Origin: an uncultured Bacteroidales bacterium
GTDB taxonomy: Bacteria > Bacteroidota > Bacteroidia > Bacteroidales > P3
Assembly: GCA_900317125.1 (NCBI GenBank)
Contig: ONFR01000004.1
Span: 62,001 to 126,000 of the forward strand
Reading direction: 5' to 3'
DNA: 64,000 bases
This document shows, piece after piece, positions 1-8,321 of the stretch (the first letter of the stretch is position 1; every line of letters begins with the position of its first letter). The position numbers and the translations under genes are program-made. Under the pieces are notes generated by a model, which saw only the letters and a program-made list of their open reading frames with translations, did no database searches and had not been told where the DNA came from.

Positions 1-38
1 TTTTCTTCCATTTTCGAATGATGGGTTTTTAGATTGTT

Positions 39-1253
39 TTATTCTACATATAGCAGCAGCCCCTTCAGGTATTCCCCTTCGGGGTGGTAGATGCTGACGG
101 GGTGGTCCATGGCATGGGGCAGCTGGCGCACAATGCGTACCTGACGGTGTGCCAAGGCGGCAGCGGTGAAGCACATGGTCTTGAAGTCCTCCACCGATAC
201 TGCCTGACTGCAACTGAAGGTCATGAGCATTCCGCCGGGGGCAATCTGTTCCATGGCACGCTGGTTGATGCTGCGATAGCCCTTGAGGCCATGCTGCAGG
301 CTGCGGTGGTTCTTGGCGAAGGCGGGCGGGTCGAGGATGATGAAGTCAAACGTGTTGTCGATGGTGTCGAGGTATTTGAGCACATCAGCCACCACGCCTC
401 TGTGAGATGTCTGACCGCCATAGTTCATCTCCACATTGCGGTTGCAGAGCTCAATAGCTTTCTTGGAGATGTCCACCGTTTCCACATAGTCTGCCCCTCC
501 GCCCAGTGCCGCCAACGAGAAACCGCCGGTGTAGCCGAAGCAGTTGAGTACCCTATGGCCTTGGGCAAGTGAGGCCACAAGGTTACGGTTCTCTCTCTGG
601 TCGATGAAGAAGCCCGTCTTCTGCCCCTCGAAGAAGTTGATAAGCATCCGACGCCCCTGTTCTTTGATTTCCCACTCTTGTGGCTCTATGCCCCACAGGT
701 AGCGGTCCTCCGAGCCTCCGGGGACGGTGGCGCTGCTCTTGTCGAAGACGGACTGGATTCCATATCCTTGCAACAGTTCTGCTGACAGTTCGGTGAGCAT
801 GGGAAACAGGCGGTGCATCCCAACGCTGTGGGCTTGCATCACCAGCACACCATTGTACCAGTCGCATACCAGTCCGGGCAGGAAATCGCCCTCGGCATGC
901 ACCAGCCTGAAGACATTAGTTGCCGCACCCTGATAATTCTCCATTCTCAATTCTCCATTCTCAATTCCAAAGAATCCCAGCCGCTCGCGGTAGGCGATGG
1001 CACTCTGCAGCCGCTGACGGAAGAAGTCGCGGTCGATGTCGGGGGTGTCGAACGAGAGCACCTTGCACACGATGCTGTCGTTCTGATAGTGTCCCGTTGC
1101 CACCCATTGCCCATTGGCTGTGCACACGTCGACAAGGTCTCCCTCCTGGGGCGTACCCACCATGCGTTTCACCGCCCCCGAGAAAATCCAGGGGTGACGG
1201 CGCATGAGGGCCTTCTCTTTTCCTGCGGCTATGATGAGTTGCGGACGGGTCAT
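39..1253 (-). CDS. rlmI: Class I SAM-dependent 23S rRNA (cytosine) methyltransferase, RlmI family
   Basis: The 404-residue protein has an N-terminal PUA-like RNA-binding part (about residues 1-75) and a C-terminal Rossmann methyltransferase. The SAM-binding stretch VLNCFGYTGGFSLAAL is followed by the motif IV sequence DPPAFAK near residue 308 and by a motif VI segment FSCSQAV near residue 344, whose Cys is the expected catalytic residue of m5C RNA methyltransferases. Known RlmI enzymes methylate 23S rRNA. Its ATG overlaps the rpe stop as ATGA, so the two are probably co-translated. An unusual insertion, ENGELRMEN at about residues 97-106, is encoded by a tandem 14-bp repeat that resembles intergenic repeats elsewhere in the window; it falls between the PUA-like part and the RNase H-like linker. 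Family assignment is firm; the exact target base is inferred. Confidence 0.93.
   Translation of the reverse strand: MTRPQLIIAAGKEKALMRRHPWIFSGAVKRMVGTPQEGDLVDVCTANGQWVATGHYQNDSIVCKVLSFDTPDIDRDFFRQRLQSAIAYRERLGFFGIENGELRMENYQGAATNVFRLVHAEGDFLPGLVCDWYNGVLVMQAHSVGMHRLFPMLTELSAELLQGYGIQSVFDKSSATVPGGSEDRYLWGIEPQEWEIKEQGRRMLINFFEGQKTGFFIDQRENRNLVASLAQGHRVLNCFGYTGGFSLAALGGGADYVETVDISKKAIELCNRNVEMNYGGQTSHRGVVADVLKYLDTIDNTFDFIILDPPAFAKNHRSLQHGLKGYRSINQRAMEQIAPGGMLMTFSCSQAVSVEDFKTMCFTAAALAHRQVRIVRQLPHAMDHPVSIYHPEGEYLKGLLLYVE
938..965. repeat. Tandem 14-bp repeat inside rlmI
   Basis: Two perfect copies of TCTCCATTCTCAAT lie at 938-951 and 952-965. On the coding strand this is ATTGAGAATGGAGA twice, the same word family as the repeats at 1896-2003 and 49288-49359. 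It is translated as part of ENGELRMEN, and the conserved RlmI sequence resumes in frame after it. Confidence 0.9.
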
Positions 1254-1894
1254 TGCTTTAAGTCATGAATGGTCTGCACGGGGTTGTCGCTCTTGAAGAC
1301 AGCATTGCCTGCCACCAGCACATCGGCGCCAGCGGCGAAGAGCATCGGGGCGTTGGCTGTGTTCACGCCGCCGTCCACCTCTATCAGGCACTGCGGGTTC
1401 TTCCTGTCGCACAGCTGGCGCAGCTGCTTGACCTTGTTGTATGTGTTTTCTATGAATTTCTGTCCGCCGAATCCGGGGTTGACAGACATCAACAGCACCA
1501 CATCGCACAGCTGGATAGTGTCTTCAAGCAAAGCAACAGGTGTGCCGGGATTCAGCACTGTGCCACAACGCATACCGGCATCTTTTATTGCATGCAAAGT
1601 GCGGTCGAGATGGGTGCATGCCTCATAGTGTACTGTGAGTATATCGGCACCCGCCTCTTTGAAGTCGTTCACATATCGACCAGGGTCCACAATCATCAGA
1701 TGCACATCCAGCGGCTTGCGGGCATGTTTCTTGATATGTTTCACCACGGGCTGTCCAAAACTGATGTTCGGCACAAACACCCCGTCCATCACGTCCACAT
1801 GCAGCCAGTCGCATTCGCTCGCGTTGAGCATCTCGATGTCGCGTTGCAGGTTGCCGAAGTCGGCACTGAGTAGAGAGGGAGAAATTAGTTTCAT
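1250..1894 (-). CDS. rpe: Ribulose-phosphate 3-epimerase
   Basis: Interconverts ribulose 5-phosphate and xylulose 5-phosphate in the pentose phosphate pathway. The 214-residue TIM barrel begins MKLISPSLLSADFGNL and shows the family motifs DVMDGVFVPNISFG (metal/catalytic Asp), VNPGFGGQKFI and EVDGGVN. An in-frame ATG exists 31 codons upstream, but that extension is encoded by AT-rich repeat DNA and is not rpe-like, so the start at 1894 is chosen. The stop overlaps the rlmI start by 4 bp (ATGA). Length is normal for the family. Confidence 0.96.
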   Translation of the reverse strand: MKLISPSLLSADFGNLQRDIEMLNASECDWLHVDVMDGVFVPNISFGQPVVKHIKKHARKPLDVHLMIVDPGRYVNDFKEAGADILTVHYEACTHLDRTLHAIKDAGMRCGTVLNPGTPVALLEDTIQLCDVVLLMSVNPGFGGQKFIENTYNKVKQLRQLCDRKNPQCLIEVDGGVNTANAPMLFAAGADVLVAGNAVFKSDNPVQTIHDLKQ

Positions 1895-1895
1895 T

Positions 1896-2003
1896 TTTAA
1901 AATTGAAAAAGTGAAAAATGAAAAGTGAAAATTGAGATTATCACCATAGTGTTGAAATGCCTGCCCCGGTGAGGTTTCAATTTTCAACTTTCAATTTTCA
2001 ATT
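1896..2003. repeat. AT-rich dispersed repeat between yitT and rpe
   Basis: Two arms of ATTGAAAA/GTGAAAATTGAG words face the inverted words TTTCAATTTTCAACTTTC around a roughly 40-bp GC-richer core (1937-1976). The same words recur at 49257-49362 and, in coding sequence, inside rlmI. It replaces a normal leader ahead of rpe. Confidence 0.7.
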
Positions 2004-2004
2004 G

Positions 2005-2889
2005 TTAAAGTTTCAGCTTTTCAAAGTTCTTGCCATATACACCTTGTGCCTTCGACACTGAGATAAAGGCGTTGCCGTCGATGCGGTGGATAATCTGCAT
2101 CACGTGGGGCTTGTCGGTCTTGTGTACCATCACTATCAACACCTTAATGTCCTGATGGCTGTAGCATCCCTCGGCATCGAGCAGGGTGGCGCCGCGTCCC
2201 ACCTCGTTGGTGATGGCATCGCCAATTTCTTTGTTCTTCTGCGAGAAGACGAGAATCTGGTACGACTGCTTGTTACCGTCAAGCACCATATCCAGCACGT
2301 ACGTCATGGTGACCATGACGATATAGCCGAACACCACATTCTCCAGCTTGTGCGACACAAAGAAGGAGCTGCCGATGATGAAGATGTCGAGATACATGAT
2401 CACCTTGCCCGGCGAGATGTTGTAGAACTTGCTGACGATAAGGGCGATGATGTCCGTGCCGCCGCTGTTGCCGCCCATGGCGAAGGTCATGCCGATGCCA
2501 CCACCACAGAGGGCACCACCGATAATGGCGCACATAAAGCCGCCAAACTGGCTCACATCGAACAGGGTCTCCACGTGCAGCACCTGTTGCCAAAGGATGA
2601 AGCAGAGCGACGACATCACGATGCCATAGATAGTGTTGGCTCCGAACTTCGACCCCAGCACCTTGAACCCTATCAGCACCAGAACGGCATTAATCACCAA
2701 GTTCATGACGCCGATGGGAATATGTATGCCCAAGGCGTAATACAGCACCGAGGAGATACCGCTCACGCCGCCGCCCACAATCTTGGCGGGAAGCATTACG
2801 GCCGCCCACCCGAAAGTGTAAATCAATATACCCAATGTGATAACCAGATAGGAAATAATCACATGTTGTTTCTTCTTGAATATCTGCAT
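2005..2889 (-). CDS. YitT family membrane protein (DUF161 + DUF2179)
   Basis: The 294-residue protein starts with a short basic stretch and has five to six hydrophobic segments within about residues 10-200 (for example VIISYLVITLGILIYTFGWA), with the glycine-rich GGALCGGGIGMTFAMGGNSGGTD block typical of the YitT/DUF161 family. The last ~80 residues (from about LVFSQKNKEIGDAI, including GCYSHQDIKVLIVMV) form the soluble ACT-like DUF2179 domain. The transport substrate of this family is not established. It lies 34 bp downstream of yggS on the same strand and is probably co-transcribed with it. Confidence 0.88.
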   Translation of the reverse strand: MQIFKKKQHVIISYLVITLGILIYTFGWAAVMLPAKIVGGGVSGISSVLYYALGIHIPIGVMNLVINAVLVLIGFKVLGSKFGANTIYGIVMSSLCFILWQQVLHVETLFDVSQFGGFMCAIIGGALCGGGIGMTFAMGGNSGGTDIIALIVSKFYNISPGKVIMYLDIFIIGSSFFVSHKLENVVFGYIVMVTMTYVLDMVLDGNKQSYQILVFSQKNKEIGDAITNEVGRGATLLDAEGCYSHQDIKVLIVMVHKTDKPHVMQIIHRIDGNAFISVSKAQGVYGKNFEKLKL

Positions 2890-2923
2890 ATATTGTACTC
2901 TTTAACTTTAATAATTAACACAT

Positions 2924-3610
2924 TCAAACATCATTCACCGGGGTGCCGTAATCACGTGCACCGAATATGGCGCTGCCTATACGCACCAGCGTGCTCCCCT
3001 CCTCCATGGCGATGTCGTAGTCGTGAGTCATGCCCATGGAGATCTCCTTGAACTCGTCATGACCTTTGAAATACTTTTCAGCCAAAAAGTCACGGTACTC
3101 ATGCAGCGTGCGGAACTCGCGGCGCACAAGGTCGCGGTTGTCCGTGTTCGTGGCCATGCCCATCACCCCCACAATCCGCACATTCTTCATCGCAGCGTAT
3201 TCCGGCGACTGTAGAAGGGCTTCCGCCTCTTCCATGTTCAGGCCGAACTTGGTCTCCTCGGTGGCAATGTGGAATTGCAGCAGGCAGTCAATCACCCTGT
3301 CGTGCTTCCGTGCCTCCTTGTCCACAGCCTGCAGCAAATAGAGACTGTCGATGCTGTGAATCATCCGCACGTAGGCGGCAATATACTTGATTTTATTAGT
3401 CTGCAAGTGGCCGATAAAATGCCACTCGATGTCCTCGGGCAGTACGGCATGCTTGTCGCGCATTTCCAAAGCCTTGTTCTCGCCAAACAAGCGTTGCCCG
3501 GCGTCATAGGCCTCCTGCAAGTCCTCCACGGGCTTGGTCTTCGAAACCGCTATCAGCCGCACCCCATTGGCAAGCGAAGCATTTATCTTATCAAGATTTT
3601 CCTTAATCAT
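2924..3610 (-). CDS. yggS: YggS family pyridoxal phosphate homeostasis protein (PLPHP)
   Basis: The 228-residue protein has the fold-type III PLP-binding features of YggS/PLPHP: the PLP lysine in RLIAVSKTKP near residue 25, HFIGHLQTNK, and the C-terminal phosphate-binding block GSTLVRIGSAIFGARDY. Family members bind PLP without known catalysis and maintain vitamin B6 and amino acid pools. Length is normal. First gene of a probable yggS-yitT(-rpe-rlmI) minus-strand group. The 108 bp upstream (3611-3718) is AT-rich without a clear TAnnTTTG element. Confidence 0.93.
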   Translation of the reverse strand: MIKENLDKINASLANGVRLIAVSKTKPVEDLQEAYDAGQRLFGENKALEMRDKHAVLPEDIEWHFIGHLQTNKIKYIAAYVRMIHSIDSLYLLQAVDKEARKHDRVIDCLLQFHIATEETKFGLNMEEAEALLQSPEYAAMKNVRIVGVMGMATNTDNRDLVRREFRTLHEYRDFLAEKYFKGHDEFKEISMGMTHDYDIAMEEGSTLVRIGSAIFGARDYGTPVNDV

Positions 3611-3718
3611 AACAAATAAAATTATATCTTATAACGCGGAATATATAATAATATTATTGCCCTGCAATTAATTTTCTTTCCAAAATAACATTATGGGCAT
3701 GAAACCCCGCGGCAACAA

Positions 3719-5074
3719 TCACACAACACACTTTCGCAATATCTTGTCCAATTGGCCAACATAATAGAAAGGTATGGATATCAACCGATAGGGCTTGTTA
3801 TTAGGGGCAGGGGTAAACGCATCCTGTACCATATATTCCCCGCTCCACACCCTCACTGCCGTCACCTTTTTCTCAGCCGTGTTCACAAAACTGTGTATCG
3901 ACCTCAGATGTGAGTTGGTACCCGACTTCACCTCTATAGGTATCAACTGCGTGTCTTGCTGCCATACATAGTCCACCTCTGCCGTAGCACCCTTCTTGTC
4001 ACGTATCCAATAATATTGATTATCCTTGAAATGATTATCCAATACCACCCTAAGCTCTTGCGCTACAATCTGCTCTGCCGCCCTTCCTCGCCATGTATCC
4101 AGCAAATCCTTGTTTTGCAAGTACTCAAGCTGAATACCTGCCACAAAATTGGCTATACCAATATCCACCATTGCAAGCTTTGGAGCCCTCCTGACAGCAG
4201 GCAAGGCAGGTACTTCGGTAGAGGTGACTGGGTAATTCAGCGAAAGGATATAAGCCCGTTGCAAGCAATCCATGGCTTCATGTATTTGAGTGCTTGTATA
4301 ATTACTGTTTCCAAAGCCAGCAAAAGAAATCGCTTCACCCATCGAAAACCAAGCAACATTCAATATATGGCGTATTATCCTCACCTGCTCCTCATTCTTG
4401 GCATACCGTTCCACATCTTCGCCATAACCCCGCATCAAAGAATTGAATATGGGCGACAATCTCTCAACATCGGCATGTTCTATATAGGACTTCACTACCT
4501 CGGGCATCCCACCCACTAATGCATATCGGTTAAAACACTTCATCATCTCCTCATGCATGATGGAAGATACTTGCAATTCCTCCACCTGTGCTGCCCAAGC
4601 CTCCCCCTTGGCGGCGGATAAAAACTCCATAAAAGAAAAGGGTCGCAAATTCAAATACTCCACCCTCGACACGGGAAACGACACATGCGACTTCAACAGA
4701 CTCTGCAACCTGCTGCCTGCCGTTATCACATACAGCCATGGCATCTTTTCATAGAAATACCTCAGCAAGCCCACCGCACGGGGCTCTTCCTGTATCTCGT
4801 CAATAAACAGGAGCATCCTCTTCTCCTTATCGGATACGACATGACTGCGCAGACATAGGTAACGCCATATCTCCTCCACATCGTCTGTTCTACGGAACAC
4901 TTCGGCATCTTCCGAGAGCTCCAAATTCACCTCCACGAATAGATCAAACTCTTTGCCAAATTCCCGCACAAGTGTACTCTTTCCCACCTGTCTTGCTCCC
5001 CTTATCACCATTGGTTTGTGCCGACTGGCATCCTTCCATTCACGCAACTGATTAATCAACAATCTACTATACAT
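3719..5074 (-). CDS. Accessory ATP-binding protein, AAA_14 + DUF4143
   Basis: The 451-residue protein has Walker A GARQVGKST at residues 26-34 and Walker B MLLFIDEIQ at about 87-95, the AAA_14 ATPase arrangement. A DUF4143 C-terminal part carries the PD-(D/E)xK-like pattern AEVDYV...IPIEVKSG at about residues 365-388. Proteins of this class are widespread accessory ATPases in Bacteroidota and archaea; their role is unknown. The gene is more AT-rich than its neighbours and stands alone, which suggests acquisition. Directly upstream are a TATCTTTGC promoter (5100-5108) and a three-unit 33-bp-period array (5117-5199). Confidence 0.9.
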   Translation of the reverse strand: MYSRLLINQLREWKDASRHKPMVIRGARQVGKSTLVREFGKEFDLFVEVNLELSEDAEVFRRTDDVEEIWRYLCLRSHVVSDKEKRMLLFIDEIQEEPRAVGLLRYFYEKMPWLYVITAGSRLQSLLKSHVSFPVSRVEYLNLRPFSFMEFLSAAKGEAWAAQVEELQVSSIMHEEMMKCFNRYALVGGMPEVVKSYIEHADVERLSPIFNSLMRGYGEDVERYAKNEEQVRIIRHILNVAWFSMGEAISFAGFGNSNYTSTQIHEAMDCLQRAYILSLNYPVTSTEVPALPAVRRAPKLAMVDIGIANFVAGIQLEYLQNKDLLDTWRGRAAEQIVAQELRVVLDNHFKDNQYYWIRDKKGATAEVDYVWQQDTQLIPIEVKSGTNSHLRSIHSFVNTAEKKVTAVRVWSGEYMVQDAFTPAPNNKPYRLISIPFYYVGQLDKILRKCVV

Positions 5075-5099
5075 AATTAATCTTTATTATTTACACACT

Positions 5100-5108
5100 G
5101 CAAAGATA
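5100..5108 (-). promoter_or_regulatory. Bacteroidota -7 promoter element for the DUF4143 ATPase gene
   Basis: On the minus strand this reads TATCTTTGC, matching the phylum consensus TAnnTTTG, 26 bp upstream of the start codon. The first unit of the 33-bp array begins 9 bp further upstream, where activator or repressor contacts would be expected. Confidence 0.75.
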
Positions 5109-5116
5109 CCACTTTT

Positions 5117-5199
5117 TTCTAAAACATAGGCAACTTTTACCCATTTTCTTTCTAAAACATAGGCAACATTGCATTAAAATCTTTCTAAAGCATAGGCAA
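5117..5199. repeat. 33-bp-period array, three units, upstream of the DUF4143 gene
   Basis: The 17-bp word TTCTAAAACATAGGCAA starts at 5117, 5150 and (with one change, TTCTAAAGCATAGGCAA) at 5183, exactly 33 bp apart. The 16 bp between units are unrelated. A second array with a different word but the same period precedes mcrB (46332-46445). Units read GCCTATGTTTTAGAA in the direction of the ATPase gene. Confidence 0.92.
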
Positions 5200-5295
5200 G
5201 ACCGAGGATGAGTTGGACAAATAGCAGGGAATCCCTCACCGCGAGTGGCACCTCCAACCAACTGTTCAATTACCCGTTCAATTCGGGGCAAGGGG

Positions 5296-5991
5296 TTATT
5301 TCTGACGCACAGCACGGACAGGAAACCCGAAGTAGCGGGATTCTTCTTGCACCATCTGGTAGTCCGATTTGAAGTGGAAGCGCCACGCGTAGTACGGACT
5401 GTCCGTGTAGAGCGAACTCGACCAATAGTGGCCACGTCTCCCGTAGAAGTCGGGCGAATTTCCATAGTGGTAGCCGGCGGCGGGAAGAAAGAGACTGTTG
5501 CCGTTAATGGCAGTGAAAAGTAGTCCATTCACCCCGTTCTGTGTGGTCCAGGTGGCTGTGGTGTTGTTCATCAACTCTTCCCACTCTTCTTTTGTCGGGG
5601 TACGGCCGCCAAAGTTGGCGGTGGCGGCATCGTCGCCAGGCTGCAGGATGGTCAGGTTGTCGGTGAAACCGTTATAGCCAAAAAGAGGATCGTTGCAGTA
5701 TTTGGTGAGTAGAAAGCCGTGGTCGCCCCTTTCCATGTAGATGTAGGAGAACCCGTCATAAAAATGTTTATTAGGCTGGGTCTCGCCCCAGGCAAAGTAG
5801 TCGCCGTAGTCCTCCGGCGAAGTGGCACCCACGTTTCTGGTTGCCCACAGCAAACCACTCGGCAAACCCAAATCCACCCAGTCGCCATTCCTATATATTG
5901 TTATTTCTTCCTTGTTACAGCTGACTGTAAACAGACCTAACAGCACACAGGCTGCCAGTCCAATCCATTTCATTTTCCAGTTCTTTTTCAT
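5296..5991 (-). CDS. Putative lipoprotein with FISUMP-like domain
   Basis: A lipoprotein signal peptide ends in the lipobox TVSC with Cys25. The mature part begins with EEITIYRNGDWVDLGLPSGL and has LLWATRNVGA, YGDYFAWGET, GGRTPTKEEWEEL and GHYWSSS, the series seen in the Fibrobacter succinogenes major paralogous (FISUMP) domain common in Bacteroidales surface proteins. The domain's function is not known. The protein ends GFPVRAVRQK, as FISUMP domains usually do, so it is complete at 231 residues. A TATATTTGC element at 6190-6198 may drive it with a ~190-nt leader. Confidence 0.82.
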   Translation of the reverse strand: MKKNWKMKWIGLAACVLLGLFTVSCNKEEITIYRNGDWVDLGLPSGLLWATRNVGATSPEDYGDYFAWGETQPNKHFYDGFSYIYMERGDHGFLLTKYCNDPLFGYNGFTDNLTILQPGDDAATANFGGRTPTKEEWEELMNNTTATWTTQNGVNGLLFTAINGNSLFLPAAGYHYGNSPDFYGRRGHYWSSSLYTDSPYYAWRFHFKSDYQMVQEESRYFGFPVRAVRQK

Positions 5992-6189
5992 TTTATTATC
6001 TAATGGTTAGTTTGTGTCATGGCTCAAAAACACATTTTTATACAAATTCAAGAAAGTGGAGCCATCCAATTTAGCCTTATTCCTGTAGTCATGATGGTAA
6101 CGTGTCGAGCTTTACTTTACAAAATTGGAACAAAGCAAAATGCACTTTCTCACTCACATACATGCACCATCCATTCAATATCTGCAAAT

Positions 6190-6198
6190 GCAAATATA
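6190..6198 (-). promoter_or_regulatory. Possible -7 promoter element for the FISUMP lipoprotein
   Basis: Reads TATATTTGC on the minus strand. It is ~200 bp from the start codon, so it would give an unusually long leader. Confidence 0.45.
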
Positions 6199-6347
6199 CA
6201 ACTTTTTCTCATTGTTGCAACTTTTTGCATGAAGAATTGGCCATCGGTTGTCGTAATGCCCCTTCCGCTACGGACTTCAATGTCCTGTTACCTTCCAATT
6301 GCTCCACGATATATCGACGTTCGAATGACGATACAATAACGATATTC

Positions 6348-6391
6348 TATCGTTGAAATATCGTTGATGTATCGTTGATGTATCGTTGATA
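6348..6391. repeat. 11-bp tandem repeat (four units)
   Basis: Units TATCGTTGAAA, TATCGTTGATG, TATCGTTGATG and TATCGTTGATA follow each other without gaps. An 11-bp period keeps each copy on nearly the same DNA face. Imperfect inverted copies of ATCG-containing words lie just upstream (6310-6347). Confidence 0.9.
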
Positions 6392-6456
6392 TGGTGGAGA
6401 AAGGTATAAAATATCAGCGGGACAGTATGGGCTAAATTTGATGTTTAATAGATGCA

Positions 6457-6582
6457 TTGCATTATCGTCTAGTATCTGGTGATGATGAAAATGGCATTAT
6501 TATTCGAAGGTTGGAGGCTCTCGGGGTGGATATAAAGCTTTTTGCGAGAGGGCACAATAAAACAGGAGGGCGTGCGTTATAG
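6457..6582 (+). pseudogene. Possible degraded gene remnant (C-terminal fragment)
   Basis: An open frame without an ATG reads through LVSGDDENGIIIRRLEALGV and then DIKLFARGHNKTGGRAL before a TAG. Its composition looks protein-like, and it is preceded by stops. I do not recognise the family, so this may be chance. Confidence 0.3.
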
Positions 6583-6590
6583 TAAGTGTG

Positions 6591-6628
6591 AAAGAAAAAA
6601 AAGAGGCAGCGGCTCTTGTTACTGCCTC
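6591..6628 (-). terminator. Intrinsic terminator on the minus strand with no matching gene
   Basis: On the minus strand a 7-bp stem (GAGGCAG/CTGCCTC, arms 6622-6628 and 6603-6609) is followed by TTTTTTTTCTTT. It points away from the plus-strand DUF853 gene, 39 bp before that gene's start. Confidence 0.6.
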
Positions 6629-6666
6629 ATCATTGAAAAGACAACAACATTAAAGCATAATTCCCT

Positions 6667-8232
6667 ATGATAGACAACACTGGTACCCCCTTCAACGCCG
6701 TTGCCGACGGCAAACACCTCGGCATCATCCCTCAAATGGCCAACCGCCACGGACTCATTGCCGGAGCCACAGGCACGGGCAAGACATGCACGCTGCAGAA
6801 CCTGGCCGAAACCTTCAGCGCCATGGGCGTGCCGGTGTTCGCCACCGACATCAAGGGCGACCTCTCGGGCGTGGCCAAGGCGGGCGGCGGCAACGTGCAT
6901 TTCGAAAAGAGCATCGCCGACAACAACCTGCAGGCTTGCGGGTTCGAGTATAAAGAGTGCCCTGTCTGTTTCTGGGACGTGTTCGGTGAACAGGGTCACC
7001 CGCTGCGCACCACCGTCAGCGAGATGGGTCCCATGCTGCTGAGCCGCATTCTCGACCTCAACGACACGCAGAGCGACGTGTTGAGCATGGTGTTCCGCAT
7101 TGCTGACGACCAGCAACTTCTGCTCCTCGACCTCAAGGACCTCCGCAAGATGCTGGAGGAGGTGGGCAACAACCGCGCCCAATATACCACCGCCTACGGC
7201 ACCGTGGCCCCCGCCACCATCGGCGCCATCCAACGCAGCCTGCTGACACTGGAGAGCCAAGGCGGCGACATGTTCTTCGGCGAACCGGCCATCGACATCT
7301 ACGACTTCATGCAGACCCGCGCCGGACGCGGTGTCATCAACATCATGGCGTCGGACAAGATTGTCAACTCGCCCAAGGTCTACACCTCGTTCCTGCTCTA
7401 CCTCCTCAGCGAGTTGTACGAGCAGCTGCCCGAGGTGGGCGACCTCGACAAGCCCAAGCTGGTCTTCTTCTTCGACGAGGCCCACATGCTCTTCAACGGC
7501 ATCAACAAAGCCCTGTTGGAGAAGATTGAGCAGATGGTACGTCTCATCCGCTCCAAGGGAGTAGGCATCTATTTCTGCACACAGAACCCCGATGACATCC
7601 CCGACGCAGTGCTGGGTCAGTTAGGCAACCGCGTGCAGCACGCACTGAGGGCTTACACCCCGCGCGACCAAAAGGCGGTAAAGGTGGCGGCGGAGACCTT
7701 CCGCGCCAATCCGGCCTTCAATACCGCTGAGACCATCACACAGATGGGTGTGGGCGAGGCATTGGTTTCCTTCCTCGACCCCAAGGGTGTGCCCTGCATG
7801 GTGGAGCGTGCCCGTATCCTTCCCCCTCAGGGTCAGGCAGGAGCACTGACCCCCGACGAGCGGCAGCGCATCATCAGCACCTCGATGGTGTATGGCAAAT
7901 ACGACCGCGTGAACGACCGCGTGTCCGCCTACGAGATACTGAGCGAGCGCATGGAGCAGGCCATGCAGGAGAAAGAACAGGCCCTGCAGCAGAAAGAGGA
8001 GGAGAAACGCCTGAAGGAGGAGGCCAAGCAGCAACGCGAAGAGGAGCGACTGCAAGCCGCCGAGGAGCGCAAACGCAAGGCCGAAGAACGCGAGCGCCAG
8101 CGCGCCAAGGAGAAGAGCCTGGGTGGCAGCCTGCAGAAAATGGTGGTCACCAAGGCCAAGCGCGAACTGGTCAACGAGGCCTTCAAACTGGGTCGCGGCC
8201 TGCTTGGCTCGCTGCTGAAAGGAAGAAAATAA
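6667..8232 (+). CDS. HerA-like ATPase, DUF853 (YjgR) family
   Basis: The 521-residue protein has Walker A GATGTGKT at residues 33-40, a Walker B segment [12 protein letters not shown] near 264-275, and the arginine/glutamine-rich FtsK-HerA C-terminal ATPase core (for example [20 protein letters not shown]). Residues ~435-485 form a highly charged coiled coil rich in Glu, Lys, Arg and Gln. DUF853 proteins are HerA-helicase-related ATPases; their cellular role is unsettled. The start at 6667 gives the usual N-terminus. A strong terminator overlaps the end of the gene. Confidence 0.93.
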   Translation: MIDNTGTPFNAVADGKHLGIIPQMANRHGLIAGATGTGKTCTLQNLAETFSAMGVPVFATDIKGDLSGVAKAGGGNVHFEKSIADNNLQACGFEYKECPVCFWDVFGEQGHPLRTTVSEMGPMLLSRILDLNDTQSDVLSMVFRIADDQQLLLLDLKDLRKMLEEVGNNRAQYTTAYGTVAPATIGAIQRSLLTLESQGGDMFFGEPAIDIYDFMQTRAGRGVINIMASDKIVNSPKVYTSFLLYLLSELYEQLPEVGDLDKPKLVFFFDEAHMLFNGINKALLEKIEQMVRLIRSKGVGIYFCTQNPDDIPDAVLGQLGNRVQHALRAYTPRDQKAVKVAAETFRANPAFNTAETITQMGVGEALVSFLDPKGVPCMVERARILPPQGQAGALTPDERQRIISTSMVYGKYDRVNDRVSAYEILSERMEQAMQEKEQALQQKEEEKRLKEEAKQQREEERLQAAEERKRKAEERERQRAKEKSLGGSLQKMVVTKAKRELVNEAFKLGRGLLGSLLKGRK

Positions 8233-8267
8233 AAGAAAGCCCCGCTGTGGATGCGGGGCTTTCTTTT
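8231..8267 (+). terminator. Intrinsic terminator after the DUF853 gene
   Basis: A perfect 15-bp stem (AAAAGAAAGCCCCGC, loop TGTGGAT, complementary arm) ends in CTTTCTTTT. It begins within the stop-codon triplet region and could also serve the convergent barrel gene. Confidence 0.9.
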
Positions 8268-8321
8268 AGGTGGATAGCCTAAGATGCAGTGAGCCGTAGC
8301 AGACACACTGCAAATGTATTC

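Larger units (their letters stand above)
5992..6666. other. Gene-poor region between the FISUMP lipoprotein and the DUF853 gene
   Basis: No full-length gene is visible. It holds a possible minus-strand promoter (6190-6198), an 11-bp tandem repeat (6348-6391), a short gene-like remnant (6457-6582) and a minus-strand terminator-like hairpin (6591-6628). Open frames at 6019-6356 have no recognisable content and are not called. Confidence 0.7.

Noticed and set aside
5117..5199. A CRISPR array at the 33-bp repeats (also 46332-46445)
   Set aside because: Repeats are only ~15-17 bp with 16-18-bp spacers and 3-4 units, and no cas genes are nearby.
5091..5528. A repeat-peptide ORF (CLCFRK repeats) and the similar VRKNV repeats at 46319-46537
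   Set aside because: The repeating peptides arise because 33 is a multiple of 3; the frames run into neighbouring genes and have no start signals of their own.
6019..6356. Small plus-strand open frames upstream of the 11-bp repeat
   Set aside because: No ribosome-binding site, no recognisable domain and AT-rich random-like composition.
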